64,000 bases of DNA from Emticicia sp. BO119 (GCF_013912375.1 NZ_JACETV010000010.1:124001-188000), one strand, 5' to 3'. Positions 25,870-34,996 are shown, counted from the stretch's first letter. Notes: generated from the sequence alone by a model not told the origin. Numbers and translations are program-made.

Positions 25870-27315
25870 ATGCTTTTTAATTCGCTCGAGTTCCTGATTT
25901 TCTTTCCTGTTGTCACGCTTCTTTATTTTGCTCTTCCGCATAAATACCGCTGGTTTCATTTACTAATTGCAAGCTGTATTTTTTATAGTTTTTTTATTCC
26001 TTACTATATTCTGATCCTTTTCTTTACGATTATCATAGACTACTTTGCGGGAATCTGGATTGAACATTCAAAAGGTAAACGAAGAAAGTGGGCACTTATC
26101 ATGAGCTTGGTGGCGAATATTGGAGTACTGGCTATATTTAAATATTATAATTTCTTTATTGAGAATTTTAATTCAGCTTTGTTCAAACTAATTCCTGACA
26201 AGCTTTTACCTTACTGGGATATTATCTTGCCTATCGGATTGTCTTTTCATACTTTCCAGGCAATGAGTTATACAATTGAAGTGTATAGAGGAAATCAAAA
26301 AGCAGAACGTCATTTTGGCATTTATGCCTTGTATGTCATGTTTTACCCCCAGTTGGTGGCCGGACCTATAGAACGCCCCCAGAATGTAATACATCAATTC
26401 TACGAAAAACACGATTTCGACTACAATAGAGTAGTTAGTGGACTGCGACTTATGCTATGGGGAATGTTTAAGAAAGTTGTTATTGCTGACCGATTATCCA
26501 AATTTGTTAATTTGATTTACAACAATCCAACTGAATATCAGGGCTTACCCTTAATTATAGCAACTATTTTCTTCACCTTTCAGATTTATTGTGACTTTTC
26601 TGGATATTCAGACATTGCAATAGGCTCAGCAAGGGTAATGGGCTTTAAACTCATGAAAAATTTCGACAGACCATATCTGTCAAAATCGGTAGGAGAGTTC
26701 TGGCGGCGTTGGCATATTTCACTATCAACCTGGTTCAGAGATTATTTGTATATACCATTAGGAGGAAATCGGGTTTCTAAACCCCGTCAATACTTCAATC
26801 GCTTCTTTGTTTTTATGGTTAGTGGTTTATGGCACGGGGCAAACTGGCATTATGTGATATGGGGGGCTTTGCATGGTTTTTATCTGATTATCGGGCAAGC
26901 CACTGAATCGTTTCAAAAGAAAATTACGGGGGTGAAAACCACATTGAATCATGCCACTATTCCTCAAAAATTAATTCATGGAGCAATTACATTTGTTTTA
27001 GTAGCTTTTGCCTGGATTTTCTTCCGTGCCAATACTAATGCTGATGCTATATATATAGCCAGGCATATTTTTAAAGGAAACTCCCATTCTTTAGACTATG
27101 TCATATACATGATTGGTAAAAATGATTTATATTTAATTATCATTTCAATCATTATCATGGAATCAGTTCAATGGTTGCAGAGAGGCAAAAACCTGTCGGC
27201 CTGGATTGATGCCAAACCACGTTGGCAAAGATGGGGAGCATATTATCTGATTTTAGGTATGATATTATGTTACGGTGTTTATAATAATTCACAATTTATT
27301 TATTTCCAATTTTAA
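25870..27315 (+). CDS. MBOAT-family O-acyltransferase (AlgI/DltB type)
   Basis: Polytopic inner-membrane protein of 481 residues with about ten hydrophobic segments. The MBOAT signature is complete: LVAGPIERPQNV (about 162-173), FWRRWHISLSTWFRDYLYIP (about 277-296), and VSGLWHGANWHYVIWGALHG (about 317-336) with the catalytic His. AlgI-type MBOAT proteins move acyl groups, usually acetyl, across the membrane for transfer to extracellular polysaccharide by a periplasmic SGNH partner. No such partner is adjacent, but a membrane-anchored SGNH-like protein lies at 49633-50622. The next gene begins 3 bp after the stop. Confidence 0.93.
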   Translation: MLFNSLEFLIFFPVVTLLYFALPHKYRWFHLLIASCIFYSFFIPYYILILFFTIIIDYFAGIWIEHSKGKRRKWALIMSLVANIGVLAIFKYYNFFIENFNSALFKLIPDKLLPYWDIILPIGLSFHTFQAMSYTIEVYRGNQKAERHFGIYALYVMFYPQLVAGPIERPQNVIHQFYEKHDFDYNRVVSGLRLMLWGMFKKVVIADRLSKFVNLIYNNPTEYQGLPLIIATIFFTFQIYCDFSGYSDIAIGSARVMGFKLMKNFDRPYLSKSVGEFWRRWHISLSTWFRDYLYIPLGGNRVSKPRQYFNRFFVFMVSGLWHGANWHYVIWGALHGFYLIIGQATESFQKKITGVKTTLNHATIPQKLIHGAITFVLVAFAWIFFRANTNADAIYIARHIFKGNSHSLDYVIYMIGKNDLYLIIISIIIMESVQWLQRGKNLSAWIDAKPRWQRWGAYYLILGMILCYGVYNNSQFIYFQF

Positions 27316-27318
27316 GAT

Positions 27319-27852
27319 ATGAAAAACGAAGGATATGATCCACAGGAAATAGCTGACCTGAAAGCTGAGTGCAAACAGGAAGGCCAGAACTATGTGATAG
27401 TTGAAGATGAAGACGGCATGAATGACTCCGGTGAATTCGCACATTTTCAGTTTATAGGAAAACATGATGGGCAAGAAGTAATCTACGATGCCGTAATGGG
27501 TACATTGCGCTTGAACCATAGCAGTTTGGTTTTTGAAGAGGCGGAGATTCGTATGAAAAAATCGTATCCTAACTATGTTGAGGTAGATAAGCGCAAACCT
27601 AATTATAAGGTAAATGAGGATATGGAACTGATGCTGGAAGAAATTATTGAGGAGTTAGAAGAGGAAGAGGCAATTCAGGTGGCAGAATTTGTAGAAATTG
27701 ATGAAGACTTTGAATATGGCATTGGTTTAGATATCGCCTTAAATGTGGAAGAGATTGATAACGAAGTAATTACCAGATTCGTAAACGAATTTAATGGAGG
27801 CACACTGAAACTCGACCCAACCTTGTATAGTTTTACAAGTGAAGAAGAATAG
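27319..27852 (+). CDS. Acidic uncharacterised protein linked to MoxR/VWA genes
   Basis: Cytoplasmic protein of 177 residues; family not recognised. It is strongly acidic, with Glu-rich runs at about 107-120 (EEIIEELEEEEA) and a C-terminal SEEE. The N-terminal half contains VIVEDEDGMNDSGEFAHF and alternating beta-strand patterns. It begins 3 bp after the MBOAT stop and ends 16 bp before the MoxR ATPase, so it belongs to the same transcript. A charged partner or adaptor for the ATPase/VWA pair is a reasonable guess, no more. Confidence 0.75.
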   Translation: MKNEGYDPQEIADLKAECKQEGQNYVIVEDEDGMNDSGEFAHFQFIGKHDGQEVIYDAVMGTLRLNHSSLVFEEAEIRMKKSYPNYVEVDKRKPNYKVNEDMELMLEEIIEELEEEEAIQVAEFVEIDEDFEYGIGLDIALNVEEIDNEVITRFVNEFNGGTLKLDPTLYSFTSEEE

Positions 27853-27868
27853 GAAATAAAAATCAATT

Positions 27869-28729
27869 ATGGCAAGTAATTCCGATAAAAACAATAGCTT
27901 TTCCGGCACATCTGATTATGTTGCTACACGCGAACTTCAAACAGCTGTAAACGCCTCAATTGCCCTGCAAAGACCACTATTAATAAAGGGAGAGCCAGGC
28001 ACAGGTAAAACACTTTTAGCCTATGAGGTGGCTAAAGCATTGGGTAAACAGTTGTTTACCTGGCATATAAAATCAACTACCACTGCTCAACAAGGCCTGT
28101 ATGAGTATGATGCTGTTTCTCGTTTGCGTGATTCTCAATTAGGTGACGATAGAGTAAATCAGGTAGAAAACTATGTGAAGAAAGGGAAAATATGGGAGGC
28201 ATTTGATACAGAAGAACAGAGTGTATTGTTGATTGATGAAATTGATAAAGCAGATATTGAGTTCCCAAACGATTTATTGCAGGAACTTGACCGAATGGAG
28301 TTTTATTGCTATGAATTAAAGCGAACCATAAAAGCCAGACATCGGCCTGTTATTATTATTACCTCCAATAACGAAAAAGAGTTGCCTGATGCCTTTTTGA
28401 GGCGTTGTTTCTTTCATTTTATCCGTTTCCCTGATAAAGAAACCATGCAGCAAATTGTTGATGTGCATTACAAAGATTTGGAGGAAACATTGCTGGCAAA
28501 TGCCTTGAAAACTTTCTTTGGTATCAGAGAAATCAAGAATCTGAAGAAAAGACCCTCAACCAGTGAATTGATTGACTGGCTTAAATTACTTTTGGTCGGA
28601 AAAGTTTCTGCTGACGATCTGAATGATTTAAGCAGACTGAATGAAGTGCCACCATTCTTAGGTGCTTTGCTTAAAAATGAATCAGATTATGATTTATATA
28701 AGGCCTTGAGGGAAAAAGGAATCAAATAA
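27869..28729 (+). CDS. MoxR-family AAA+ ATPase
   Basis: Cytoplasmic ATPase of 286 residues. Walker A is GEPGTGKT (41-48) and Walker B is VLLIDEID (119-126). Sensor-type residues follow in IIITSNNEKELPDAFLRRC (about 167-185) and arginine-finger candidates in LRRCFFHFIRFPD. The C-terminal lid is helical. MoxR ATPases act with VWA-domain partners in metal-centre insertion or protein-complex maturation. The CoxE-type VWA gene starts 21 bp downstream, matching this pairing. Confidence 0.93.
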   Translation: MASNSDKNNSFSGTSDYVATRELQTAVNASIALQRPLLIKGEPGTGKTLLAYEVAKALGKQLFTWHIKSTTTAQQGLYEYDAVSRLRDSQLGDDRVNQVENYVKKGKIWEAFDTEEQSVLLIDEIDKADIEFPNDLLQELDRMEFYCYELKRTIKARHRPVIIITSNNEKELPDAFLRRCFFHFIRFPDKETMQQIVDVHYKDLEETLLANALKTFFGIREIKNLKKRPSTSELIDWLKLLLVGKVSADDLNDLSRLNEVPPFLGALLKNESDYDLYKALREKGIK

Positions 28730-28750
28730 CAAAGTTAAACGCTTATAAAA

Positions 28751-29944
28751 TTGCTCTTAGATTTCTTCTATCATCTGAAAAGTAATAAACTGCCGGTTTC
28801 ATTGAGAGAGCATCTGACATTGTTGGAAGCGCTCGATAAGGAAGTGATTGCTTACAGTGTCGAAGATTTTTATTTTTTAAGCCGCGCCATCTTTGTCAAA
28901 CACGAACAAAACCTGGATTTATTTGATAAACTTTTCGGACAATTCTTCGGAGATTCTGAGAATATTCCGGTTGAAAAAATCTTAACAGAGATTGATGAAA
29001 ACTGGCTAAAGAGCCAATTGCTCAGAGAAATGTCGGAGGAAGAAAAGGATGCAATAAAAGCAATGGGCGGCTTGGAGGAGCTGCTAAGCAGATTCAGACA
29101 AATACTTGAAGAACAAAAAGAAAAGCATGAAGGAGGAAGCAAATGGATTGGTGTAGGTGGTACATCTCCTTTGGGTAACTCGGGCTATAACCCGGCTGGC
29201 ATTAGAATAGGAGGGAAAGGAGGCGGAAAAAGTGCCGTAAAAGTATGGGATAAAAGGGAGTTCAAAAACTATGATAATGACCTTGAACTCAATACAAGAA
29301 ATACGAAAATGGCTTTACGAAGACTTCGTATTCTGACAAGAGAAGGAGTAGAAGACGAATTGAATCTTGATGAAACTATACACAAAACAAGTGAGAATGC
29401 AGGACTATTAAATATCCAGATGCAGGCCTCTAAGCAAAACAGGGTAAAGGTATTATTGCTCTTGGATGTGGGAGGTTCAATGGACGAGTATATAGAAGAA
29501 TGTTCCACTTTGTTTTCTTCTGCTAAATACCAATTCAAGCATTTAGTTCATTATTACTTTCATAACTGTGTATATGAAACTTTGTGGAAAGATAATGGCC
29601 GTCGTTATGAAGACCGAGTATCTACTTGGGAAGTCCTCAATAAATATAATAAGGATTATAAAGTGATTTTCGTGGGTGATGCTTCCATGTCCCCTTGGGA
29701 ATTATCAGAGCCAAGAGGAAGTATAGAGCATTATAATGAAGAATCAGGTTTAACATGGCTGGCAAGATTCAAAGATATATTCCCGAATTTTGTATGGCTA
29801 AACCCGATTAACGATGGTTATTGGCAATACACGCATACTATTAAGCAAATCAGAGAATGGTCTGATGAGAGGATGTTTCCTTTAACAATCAATGGCATTG
29901 AAAAAGCTATGAAATGCCTGAAGAATCCTAAATTGAAATTTTAA
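28751..29944 (+). CDS. VWA domain protein, CoxE family (TTG start)
   Basis: Cytoplasmic protein of 397 residues. The helical N-terminal part (to about 120) starts MLLDFFYHLKSNKLPVSLRE, which matches the family start and supports the TTG codon; a stop lies 12 bp upstream in frame. A Gly-rich loop (about 134-160, GVGGTSPLGNSG and GGKGGGKS) leads to the VWA domain (about 230-397). The MIDAS motif is DVGGSM (239-244), a variant of DxSxS in which the first Ser is replaced by Gly. It is the partner of the MoxR ATPase upstream; the complex's client is unknown. Confidence 0.9.
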   Translation: MLLDFFYHLKSNKLPVSLREHLTLLEALDKEVIAYSVEDFYFLSRAIFVKHEQNLDLFDKLFGQFFGDSENIPVEKILTEIDENWLKSQLLREMSEEEKDAIKAMGGLEELLSRFRQILEEQKEKHEGGSKWIGVGGTSPLGNSGYNPAGIRIGGKGGGKSAVKVWDKREFKNYDNDLELNTRNTKMALRRLRILTREGVEDELNLDETIHKTSENAGLLNIQMQASKQNRVKVLLLLDVGGSMDEYIEECSTLFSSAKYQFKHLVHYYFHNCVYETLWKDNGRRYEDRVSTWEVLNKYNKDYKVIFVGDASMSPWELSEPRGSIEHYNEESGLTWLARFKDIFPNFVWLNPINDGYWQYTHTIKQIREWSDERMFPLTINGIEKAMKCLKNPKLKF

Positions 29945-30964
29945 TCAGATTCCCTTCAGAAACGCAATCGTATTTACACCATCGGCAAAATCATTCAGGC
30001 TTGGTGATTGTGCTTCCCCAAAGTTAAAACTGTTTTCAAAGATTCGGTCTTTTGACACAATACACTGAATCTTCTCTTGATGTTGGTCAATTAATTGCCT
30101 TAAATGAGATTCATCCTCATAATACTCAAAATGACAAACCGAAATAGCTGAAACCAAGGCAGTGTCTTCTTTCAGTAGTAAAAAACCGTTATCAAAATGC
30201 CGTGTTCTATTTACTAACAACACCGATTTATTATAATCGTAATTATTATTGTATTTATGGTGAATTCTGATGGTACTCCAATATTCGATAGCTTCGTAGA
30301 ATTTATCAAATGTATAACCTTTGGGAACAAACAATTTTGATACGTTTCTACAACCTAACCCAAAATACTGAAAAATATCATTCCCTAAGTTCGCTAATTC
30401 TGTTCTTGATTCTTCACCAGTAAGGATAGCTATTGAGGTTCTGTTTTTACGAATAATATGTGGAATTTTTGAGAAATAGTATTCAAAGTGCTTAGCTGTA
30501 TTATCGCTTCCGGTGGTAATCATTGCTTCTGCAAAATTGAGTTTATCAATAATTTGTATAAATTCTTTGATCTCAGGGCTAATTTCAAACATTTTTTGAA
30601 TGAGAAAATGCATCAGTACCGAATCACTTGAACTCAATTTAATCAGAGCAATATTTCCGCTTAAAACCACACAAAGCAAATCATGAAAACCCACAACAGG
30701 AATATTGCCAGCCATAACAACCCCTACTTTTTTAGGACTAATGTTTGTTTGAATATGGTTAGTAGCAACAAAATTTTCTAATAAGTCCTTATTTAGATAG
30801 TATTTGGCTATATTATTTAAAGCTAATTTAACGTTATCTTCTGTAAACCAGGCATTTTCGCTTCGAGCTGCATAGGACCATTGTGAGATTGTTTCAGCGT
30901 TATTTTCGTTAAGTATGAAGCCACCTAAATGCGAAAATGTGAGAATAAAGTCTTTTAATTGCAT
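29945..30964 (-). CDS. Acyl-CoA reductase, LuxC-like
   Basis: Protein of 339 residues of the aldehyde-dehydrogenase superfamily, resembling the LuxC acyl-CoA reductases. Visible elements are VGVVMAGNIPVVGFHDLL (about 81-98, nucleotide-binding), IKLSSSDSVLMHFLI (about 108-122), MITTGSDNTAKHFEYYF (about 147-163) and FQYFGLGCRNVSKLFVPKG (about 200-218), where the Cys in GLGCRN is the likely nucleophile. It would reduce an acyl-CoA to an aldehyde with NAD(P)H. ATG 30964 is preferred over 31000 because it aligns with the usual N-terminus (MQLKDFILTFSHLG). It is convergent and abutting with the VWA gene and divergent from a ferredoxin gene. Confidence 0.88.
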   Translation of the reverse strand: MQLKDFILTFSHLGGFILNENNAETISQWSYAARSENAWFTEDNVKLALNNIAKYYLNKDLLENFVATNHIQTNISPKKVGVVMAGNIPVVGFHDLLCVVLSGNIALIKLSSSDSVLMHFLIQKMFEISPEIKEFIQIIDKLNFAEAMITTGSDNTAKHFEYYFSKIPHIIRKNRTSIAILTGEESRTELANLGNDIFQYFGLGCRNVSKLFVPKGYTFDKFYEAIEYWSTIRIHHKYNNNYDYNKSVLLVNRTRHFDNGFLLLKEDTALVSAISVCHFEYYEDESHLRQLIDQHQEKIQCIVSKDRIFENSFNFGEAQSPSLNDFADGVNTIAFLKGI

Positions 30965-31034
30965 TATTTTTAGAAAAAGTGATTTGCTGTTTAAAATCAT
31001 GCAAAAATACGACTAAATTGAAACTTTGAAGGTG

Positions 31035-31042
31035 TATATTTG
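31035..31042 (+). promoter_or_regulatory. -7 promoter box, ferredoxin copy 1
   Basis: TATATTTG (TAnnTTTG consensus), 34 bp before the ATG at 31077. The same box occurs in copy 2. Confidence 0.5.
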
Positions 31043-31076
31043 TTGAATATTTGAAAATTACAAAAATAGAGAGAGT

Positions 31077-31427
31077 ATGGCAATAATGATTACAGACGAA
31101 TGTATCAATTGTGGTGCATGCGAACCTGAGTGTCCTAATACGGCAATTTATGAAGGTGGAGTAGAGTGGACATGGGGAGGAGGGACAAAATTGACTGAGG
31201 TTGAATTAGGAGATGGAACGGTAATTGGGGGTAAAGATCCTATGTCACCAGTATCGGACGAATTTTATTATATAGTTACTGATAAATGTACAGAATGTCA
31301 TGGTTTTCATGAAGAGCCACAATGTGCTGCAGTTTGTCCGGTAGACTGTTGTGTGCCAGACCCTGATAATGTTGAAGATGACGACACGCTTACCGCAAAA
31401 AAAGCATGGCTTCATGCTGAAGTTTGA
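31077..31427 (+). CDS. 4Fe-4S dicluster ferredoxin, copy 1
   Basis: Cytoplasmic electron carrier of 116 residues. Cluster I ligands are Cys9, 12 and 15 in CINCGAC plus Cys19. Cluster II ligands are Cys71, Cys74, Cys83 and Cys87 in CTECHG...CAAVCP, with more Cys at 91-92. Between the two sits an inserted loop (about 27-62, [18 protein letters not shown]). This long ferredoxin type is often next to LuxC-like acyl-CoA reductases in Bacteroidota, as here, which suggests linked redox chemistry. The protein is identical to that of copy 2 at 31649. Confidence 0.95.
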   Translation: MAIMITDECINCGACEPECPNTAIYEGGVEWTWGGGTKLTEVELGDGTVIGGKDPMSPVSDEFYYIVTDKCTECHGFHEEPQCAAVCPVDCCVPDPDNVEDDDTLTAKKAWLHAEV

Positions 31428-31466
31428 TTGTAGGTTTTGATAATCAATTAGCTCTCCATATTAGAA

Positions 31467-31496
31467 GCCTGCCGGATTTCTCGGCAGGCTTTTTTT
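31467..31496 (+). terminator. Terminator of ferredoxin copy 1
   Basis: GCCTGCCG (31467-31474) and CGGCAGGC (31482-31489) form an 8-bp GC-rich stem with a 7-nt loop, followed by seven T. Confidence 0.92.
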
Positions 31497-31607
31497 GATT
31501 AAATCTTCAGGTTTAACAACTTTGAGTATCAGGTCTTTTAATTACAGGTATTCTTAAAAGGAATGGTGCATAATTTAAAGTCATGTACTACTAAAACTTT
31601 GAAGGTG

Positions 31608-31615
31608 TATATTTG
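31608..31615 (+). promoter_or_regulatory. -7 promoter box, ferredoxin copy 2
   Basis: TATATTTG (TAnnTTTG consensus), 33 bp before the ATG at 31649. Confidence 0.5.
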
Positions 31616-31648
31616 TTGAATATTTGAAAACTACAAAATAGAGAGAAT

Positions 31649-31999
31649 ATGGCAATAATGATTACGGATGAATGTATCAATTGTGGTGCATGCGAACCAG
31701 AGTGTCCTAATACGGCAATTTATGAAGGTGGAGTAGAGTGGACATGGGGAGGAGGGACAAAATTGACTGAGGTTGAATTAGGAGATGGAACGGTAATTGG
31801 GGGTAAAGATCCTATGTCACCAGTATCGGACGAATTTTATTATATAGTTACTGATAAATGTACAGAATGCCATGGTTTTCATGAAGAGCCACAATGTGCT
31901 GCTGTTTGTCCGGTAGACTGTTGTGTGCCAGACCCTGATAATGTTGAAGATGACGACACGCTTACCGCAAAAAAAGCATGGCTTCATGCTGAAGTTTGA
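31649..31999 (+). CDS. 4Fe-4S dicluster ferredoxin, copy 2
   Basis: The protein is identical over all 116 residues to copy 1, with the same Cys ligands for two 4Fe-4S clusters. The DNA differs at a few codon third positions, for example GAC/GAT for Asp7, CCT/CCA for Pro17 and TGT/TGC for Cys74. Silent-only change implies that both copies are under selection, or that gene conversion has kept them alike. Its own promoter box and terminator make it an independent unit, so the likely effect is a higher ferredoxin dose. Confidence 0.95.
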   Translation: MAIMITDECINCGACEPECPNTAIYEGGVEWTWGGGTKLTEVELGDGTVIGGKDPMSPVSDEFYYIVTDKCTECHGFHEEPQCAAVCPVDCCVPDPDNVEDDDTLTAKKAWLHAEV

Positions 32000-32038
32000 T
32001 TGTAGGTTTTGATAATCAATTAGCTCTCCATATTAGAA

Positions 32039-32068
32039 GCCTGCCGGATTCTCGGCAGGCTTTTTTTT
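32039..32068 (+). terminator. Terminator of ferredoxin copy 2
   Basis: GCCTGCCG (32039-32046) and CGGCAGGC (32053-32060) form an 8-bp stem with a 6-nt loop, followed by eight T. The loop is one base shorter than in copy 1. Confidence 0.92.
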
Positions 32069-32341
32069 GATTAAATCTTACAATTGTACATATTTAAGAA
32101 ATAATTGCATTCCGGAATAATATACTGAATATATTAAAAAAATCAGTATAAAATTTGTTTTGTAAAATTATAGGATTATTTCAATAAATTATATTTTTTA
32201 ACATACAAAAATTATAAAAAAATATTTTTTTAAAGAAATTGTTATTTTTTTTGAATCTAAAATTTGGAATTAAAAGAATTTTACTAAACATTTGTAATGA
32301 AATTTAATTTCAAACAATCGCCACTTAAACCAAAGATTATT

Positions 32342-33466
32342 ATGAAAAAATTGATTTTTACAGTATTATCGTTGTTTTCAATAGCAGCGACCCAAGCACA
32401 AGAAAGTACAACAACCACAGAAGAGAAAAAGAACCCACTCACATTTTCAGGCTACGTTGATACTTACTTTTTTGGTAACTTAAACAATCCGGCATCAAGA
32501 TCAAATTTAGGCGTATCGGGTTTTGAACGTATATTCGACCAAAAGCCTGGCCAATTTCAGTTAGGTCTTGCTCAAACTAAATTGTCATACTCTACTGATA
32601 AAGTTGATGCCGTAATTGATTTAGTATTTGGAAACCATGCTGACTTAGGAAACTATGGTAACCCAATCAGCCCTGTGGCAGGAGCAACAAGTACTGCATT
32701 AGCTATTAAACAGGCTTATATTACTTGGAAGGCATCGGATAAGTTTTCATTAACAGCGGGTCAATTTGGTACTCATATCGGTTATGAAGTGATAGATGCT
32801 CCAGTAAACTTTAATTATTCACTTTCAAATCTGTTCGGTAATGGCCCTTTTTACCATACTGGCTTGAAGGCAACCGTAGCTCTTTCAGATAAAGCTTCAT
32901 TAACAGCTGGTCTTGTTAATGGAATAGATACAAAAGATGATAACAATGATAAATTAGGCGTGATGGCTCAGTTTTATGTATCTCCGGCCGAAGGTTGGAA
33001 CTTATATCTGAACTGGTTAGGAAGCGATGAAGGGGTAACAGAAAAATCATATTACTCAATTATTGATTTAACTACCTCATATCAAATTACAGAGAAATTC
33101 TTATTAGGTGTGAATGCAGCATATGGTACTCAAGATAAAAAATCATGGGGTGGGGCAGCATTATACGCTCAAGTTGCCTTTACAGATAAATTCGGCTTAG
33201 GAGTTCGTTACGAATACTTTGATAATACAAGTGGTATTCGTGGTTTGAAAAACCCAAGCAGACCGAATGAAGGTACTTCTGTAAACTCCTTTACCTTGAC
33301 GGGTAATGTCACAATTTCTGAAAATCTTTTGTTCAAACCTGAGTTCCGTCTTGATAGCTATGCCAAAGGTATCGGAACCGGTGGAGAGCAATTCCAGGAT
33401 AGCGATGGAAATTTTACCAAAAGTTCTCAATCTACATTAGGAGGTGCATTAATTTTCAAATTCTAA
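32342..33466 (+). CDS. Outer-membrane beta-barrel porin (BBP2/OmpL-like)
   Basis: Protein of 374 residues from ATG 32342. This start leaves a standard signal peptide (KKLIFTVLSLFSIAATQAQ); the earlier ATG at 32297 would add 15 residues before it. The mature part is alternating beta strands with aromatic girdles: LTFSGYVDTYFFGN near the N-terminus, FSLTAGQFGTHIGYEVID (about 136-153), NYSLSNLFGNGPFYHTGLKA, ending LGGALIFKF as an outer-membrane terminal strand. It fits the BBP2 porin family. It is 78 bp ahead of the ammonium transporter, so it may admit small nitrogen compounds through the outer membrane. The upstream gap 32080-32341 is very AT-rich with no clear promoter box. Confidence 0.88.
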   Translation: MKKLIFTVLSLFSIAATQAQESTTTTEEKKNPLTFSGYVDTYFFGNLNNPASRSNLGVSGFERIFDQKPGQFQLGLAQTKLSYSTDKVDAVIDLVFGNHADLGNYGNPISPVAGATSTALAIKQAYITWKASDKFSLTAGQFGTHIGYEVIDAPVNFNYSLSNLFGNGPFYHTGLKATVALSDKASLTAGLVNGIDTKDDNNDKLGVMAQFYVSPAEGWNLYLNWLGSDEGVTEKSYYSIIDLTTSYQITEKFLLGVNAAYGTQDKKSWGGAALYAQVAFTDKFGLGVRYEYFDNTSGIRGLKNPSRPNEGTSVNSFTLTGNVTISENLLFKPEFRLDSYAKGIGTGGEQFQDSDGNFTKSSQSTLGGALIFKF

Positions 33467-33544
33467 TAAACTAACTTCATCAATAAACCTAAACTAAACT
33501 TATACCTTAATTTTTTTGTACAACACTTAAACCCCAAACACATT

Positions 33545-34888
33545 ATGCGTAAAAATCCTCTTCCTCTGATTATTTTGCTTGCAATTGCAATCGCAGGAGT
33601 CTTTATGCCTGCTGTGCCATCAACAATCGTTACCGATGGTATAAATGGAGCAGATACAGCCTGGATGCTTGTAAGTACTGCCTTAGTTCTTATCATGACG
33701 CCCGGATTAGCTTATTTCTATGGCGGTATGGTGAATACTAAAAACGTTATTTCAACCATGTTGCAAAGCTTTATCGCTATGGGTGTAATCTCAATTCTTT
33801 GGGTTACAGTTGGTTTCAGCCTTGCATTTGGAGACACCATTGGTGGTTTTGTTGGTAATCCTTCAACTTTCTTTATGTTCAAAGGCGTGTTAGAAAGTAA
33901 ACCTTGGTCTTTAGCACCCACTATTCCTTTGGTTGTATTTGCCTTCTTCCAATTAAAATTTGCCGTTATTACCCCTGCACTTGTAACAGGGTCTTTGGCA
34001 GAACGTATCAACTTCAAATCATACGTATTGTTTATTATTCTGTTCAGTTTGTTTATTTATGCGCCGTTGGCTCATTGGACGTGGCATCCTGAAGGTTTCT
34101 TATTCAAATTAGGTGTACTTGATTTTGCAGGTGGTACTGTTGTTCATATGTCAGCAGGTTGGGCTGCTTTAGCAGGTGCAATTTATTTGAAACGCCGTCG
34201 TGCTCATGTTGAGGGGAGCTTTCTGCCACCAGCAAATATTCCTTACGTATTATTAGGTACCGGTTTACTTTGGTTCGGTTGGTTTGGTTTTAATGCCGGT
34301 TCGGCTTTAAGTGCTGGTACTTTAGCTGCATCTGCTTTTGCAACAACTAACACAGCTGCCGCAGCAGCAGGTTTAGCCTGGGTATTGTTCGACGCTGCAC
34401 GTGGTAAAAAAGTATCTGCCCTTGGGTTTTGTATTGGTGTAGTGGTAGGGTTAGTTGCTATCACACCTGCTGCAGGTTTTGTTACAATTCCTCATTCAAT
34501 TTTCATTGGTGCGATTGCTTCTATTATATCTAACTACCTTGCTCACCTAAAAACTAAAACAGCTTTAGATGATACACTTGATGTTTTCCCTTGTCATGGT
34601 GTTGGGGGTATGGTAGGTATGATTATGACAGGTATTTTTGCAAGTAAAGGTGTCAATTCAGCAGTTGCAGATGAAGGATTATTCTTTGGAGCGTCAAAAT
34701 TGTTTGTAAACCATATGATTGCCTTAGTTGTTGTTTCGGTATTTGCGTTTGCGATGTCATTTGTTCTATTGAAAATTACTGATTTAATTCTTCCATTACG
34801 TGTATCAGATTCAGATGAGAAATCTGGTCTTGATATAAGCCAACATGATGAGTCTTTAGTGGAGGCTGGTGTGGCAGAATTAGCATAA
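33545..34888 (+). CDS. amt: Ammonium transporter
   Basis: Inner-membrane ammonium channel of 447 residues with a signal-like first segment and about eleven hydrophobic helices. Family motifs are LIMTPGLAYFYGGMVNTKNV (about 50-69), FAFFQLKFAVITPALVTGSL (about 131-151), PLAHWTWHPEGFL (pore His and Trp region), FAGGTVVHMSAGWAALAGA (about 194-212), GTGLLWFGWFGFNAGSAL (about 236-253) and DVFPCHGVGGMVGMIMTG (about 347-364). It admits ammonium/ammonia for glutamine synthetase. No PII gene follows it, but two glutamine synthetases lie within 13 kb. Confidence 0.95.
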   Translation: MRKNPLPLIILLAIAIAGVFMPAVPSTIVTDGINGADTAWMLVSTALVLIMTPGLAYFYGGMVNTKNVISTMLQSFIAMGVISILWVTVGFSLAFGDTIGGFVGNPSTFFMFKGVLESKPWSLAPTIPLVVFAFFQLKFAVITPALVTGSLAERINFKSYVLFIILFSLFIYAPLAHWTWHPEGFLFKLGVLDFAGGTVVHMSAGWAALAGAIYLKRRRAHVEGSFLPPANIPYVLLGTGLLWFGWFGFNAGSALSAGTLAASAFATTNTAAAAAGLAWVLFDAARGKKVSALGFCIGVVVGLVAITPAAGFVTIPHSIFIGAIASIISNYLAHLKTKTALDDTLDVFPCHGVGGMVGMIMTGIFASKGVNSAVADEGLFFGASKLFVNHMIALVVVSVFAFAMSFVLLKITDLILPLRVSDSDEKSGLDISQHDESLVEAGVAELA

Positions 34889-34904
34889 TGATATTTTATT
34901 ATGT

Positions 34905-34953
34905 AACAAAATCACAATTGCGGGTTAAACCGTACTTTTATTGTGGTTTTGTT
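34905..34953. terminator. Inverted repeat after amt
   Basis: AACAAAATCACAAT (34905-34918) and ATTGTGGTTTTGTT (34940-34953) form a 14-bp stem with one mismatch and a 21-nt loop, 16 bp past the amt stop. Confidence 0.6.
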
Positions 34954-34967
34954 GTACTCCATAAGTC

Positions 34968-34996
34968 AAAATGCCCGCTACATTAGTGGGCATTTT
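34968..34996. terminator. Second hairpin after amt
   Basis: AAAATGCCC (34968-34976) and GGGCATTTT (34988-34996) form a perfect 9-bp stem with an 11-nt loop, with T-rich sequence after it. It is probably the main terminator between amt and the convergent lipoprotein gene. Confidence 0.7.

Larger units (their letters stand above)
31021..31507 (+). repeat. Tandem duplication, copy 1
   Basis: This 487-bp unit carries a promoter box, a whole ferredoxin gene and its terminator. It is repeated at 31594-32079 with only scattered differences. All coding differences that I see are silent. Confidence 0.9.
31594..32079 (+). repeat. Tandem duplication, copy 2
   Basis: Second copy of the unit at 31021-31507, offset by about 572 bp, again with promoter box, ferredoxin gene and terminator. 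The 86 bp between the copies is not duplicated. The differences from copy 1 show that this is not a simple assembly duplication. Confidence 0.9.

Noticed and set aside
31021-32079. Duplicate ferredoxin as an assembly artefact
   Set aside because: The copies differ at several silent codon positions, in the leader and in terminator loop length, and the 86-bp spacer is unique.
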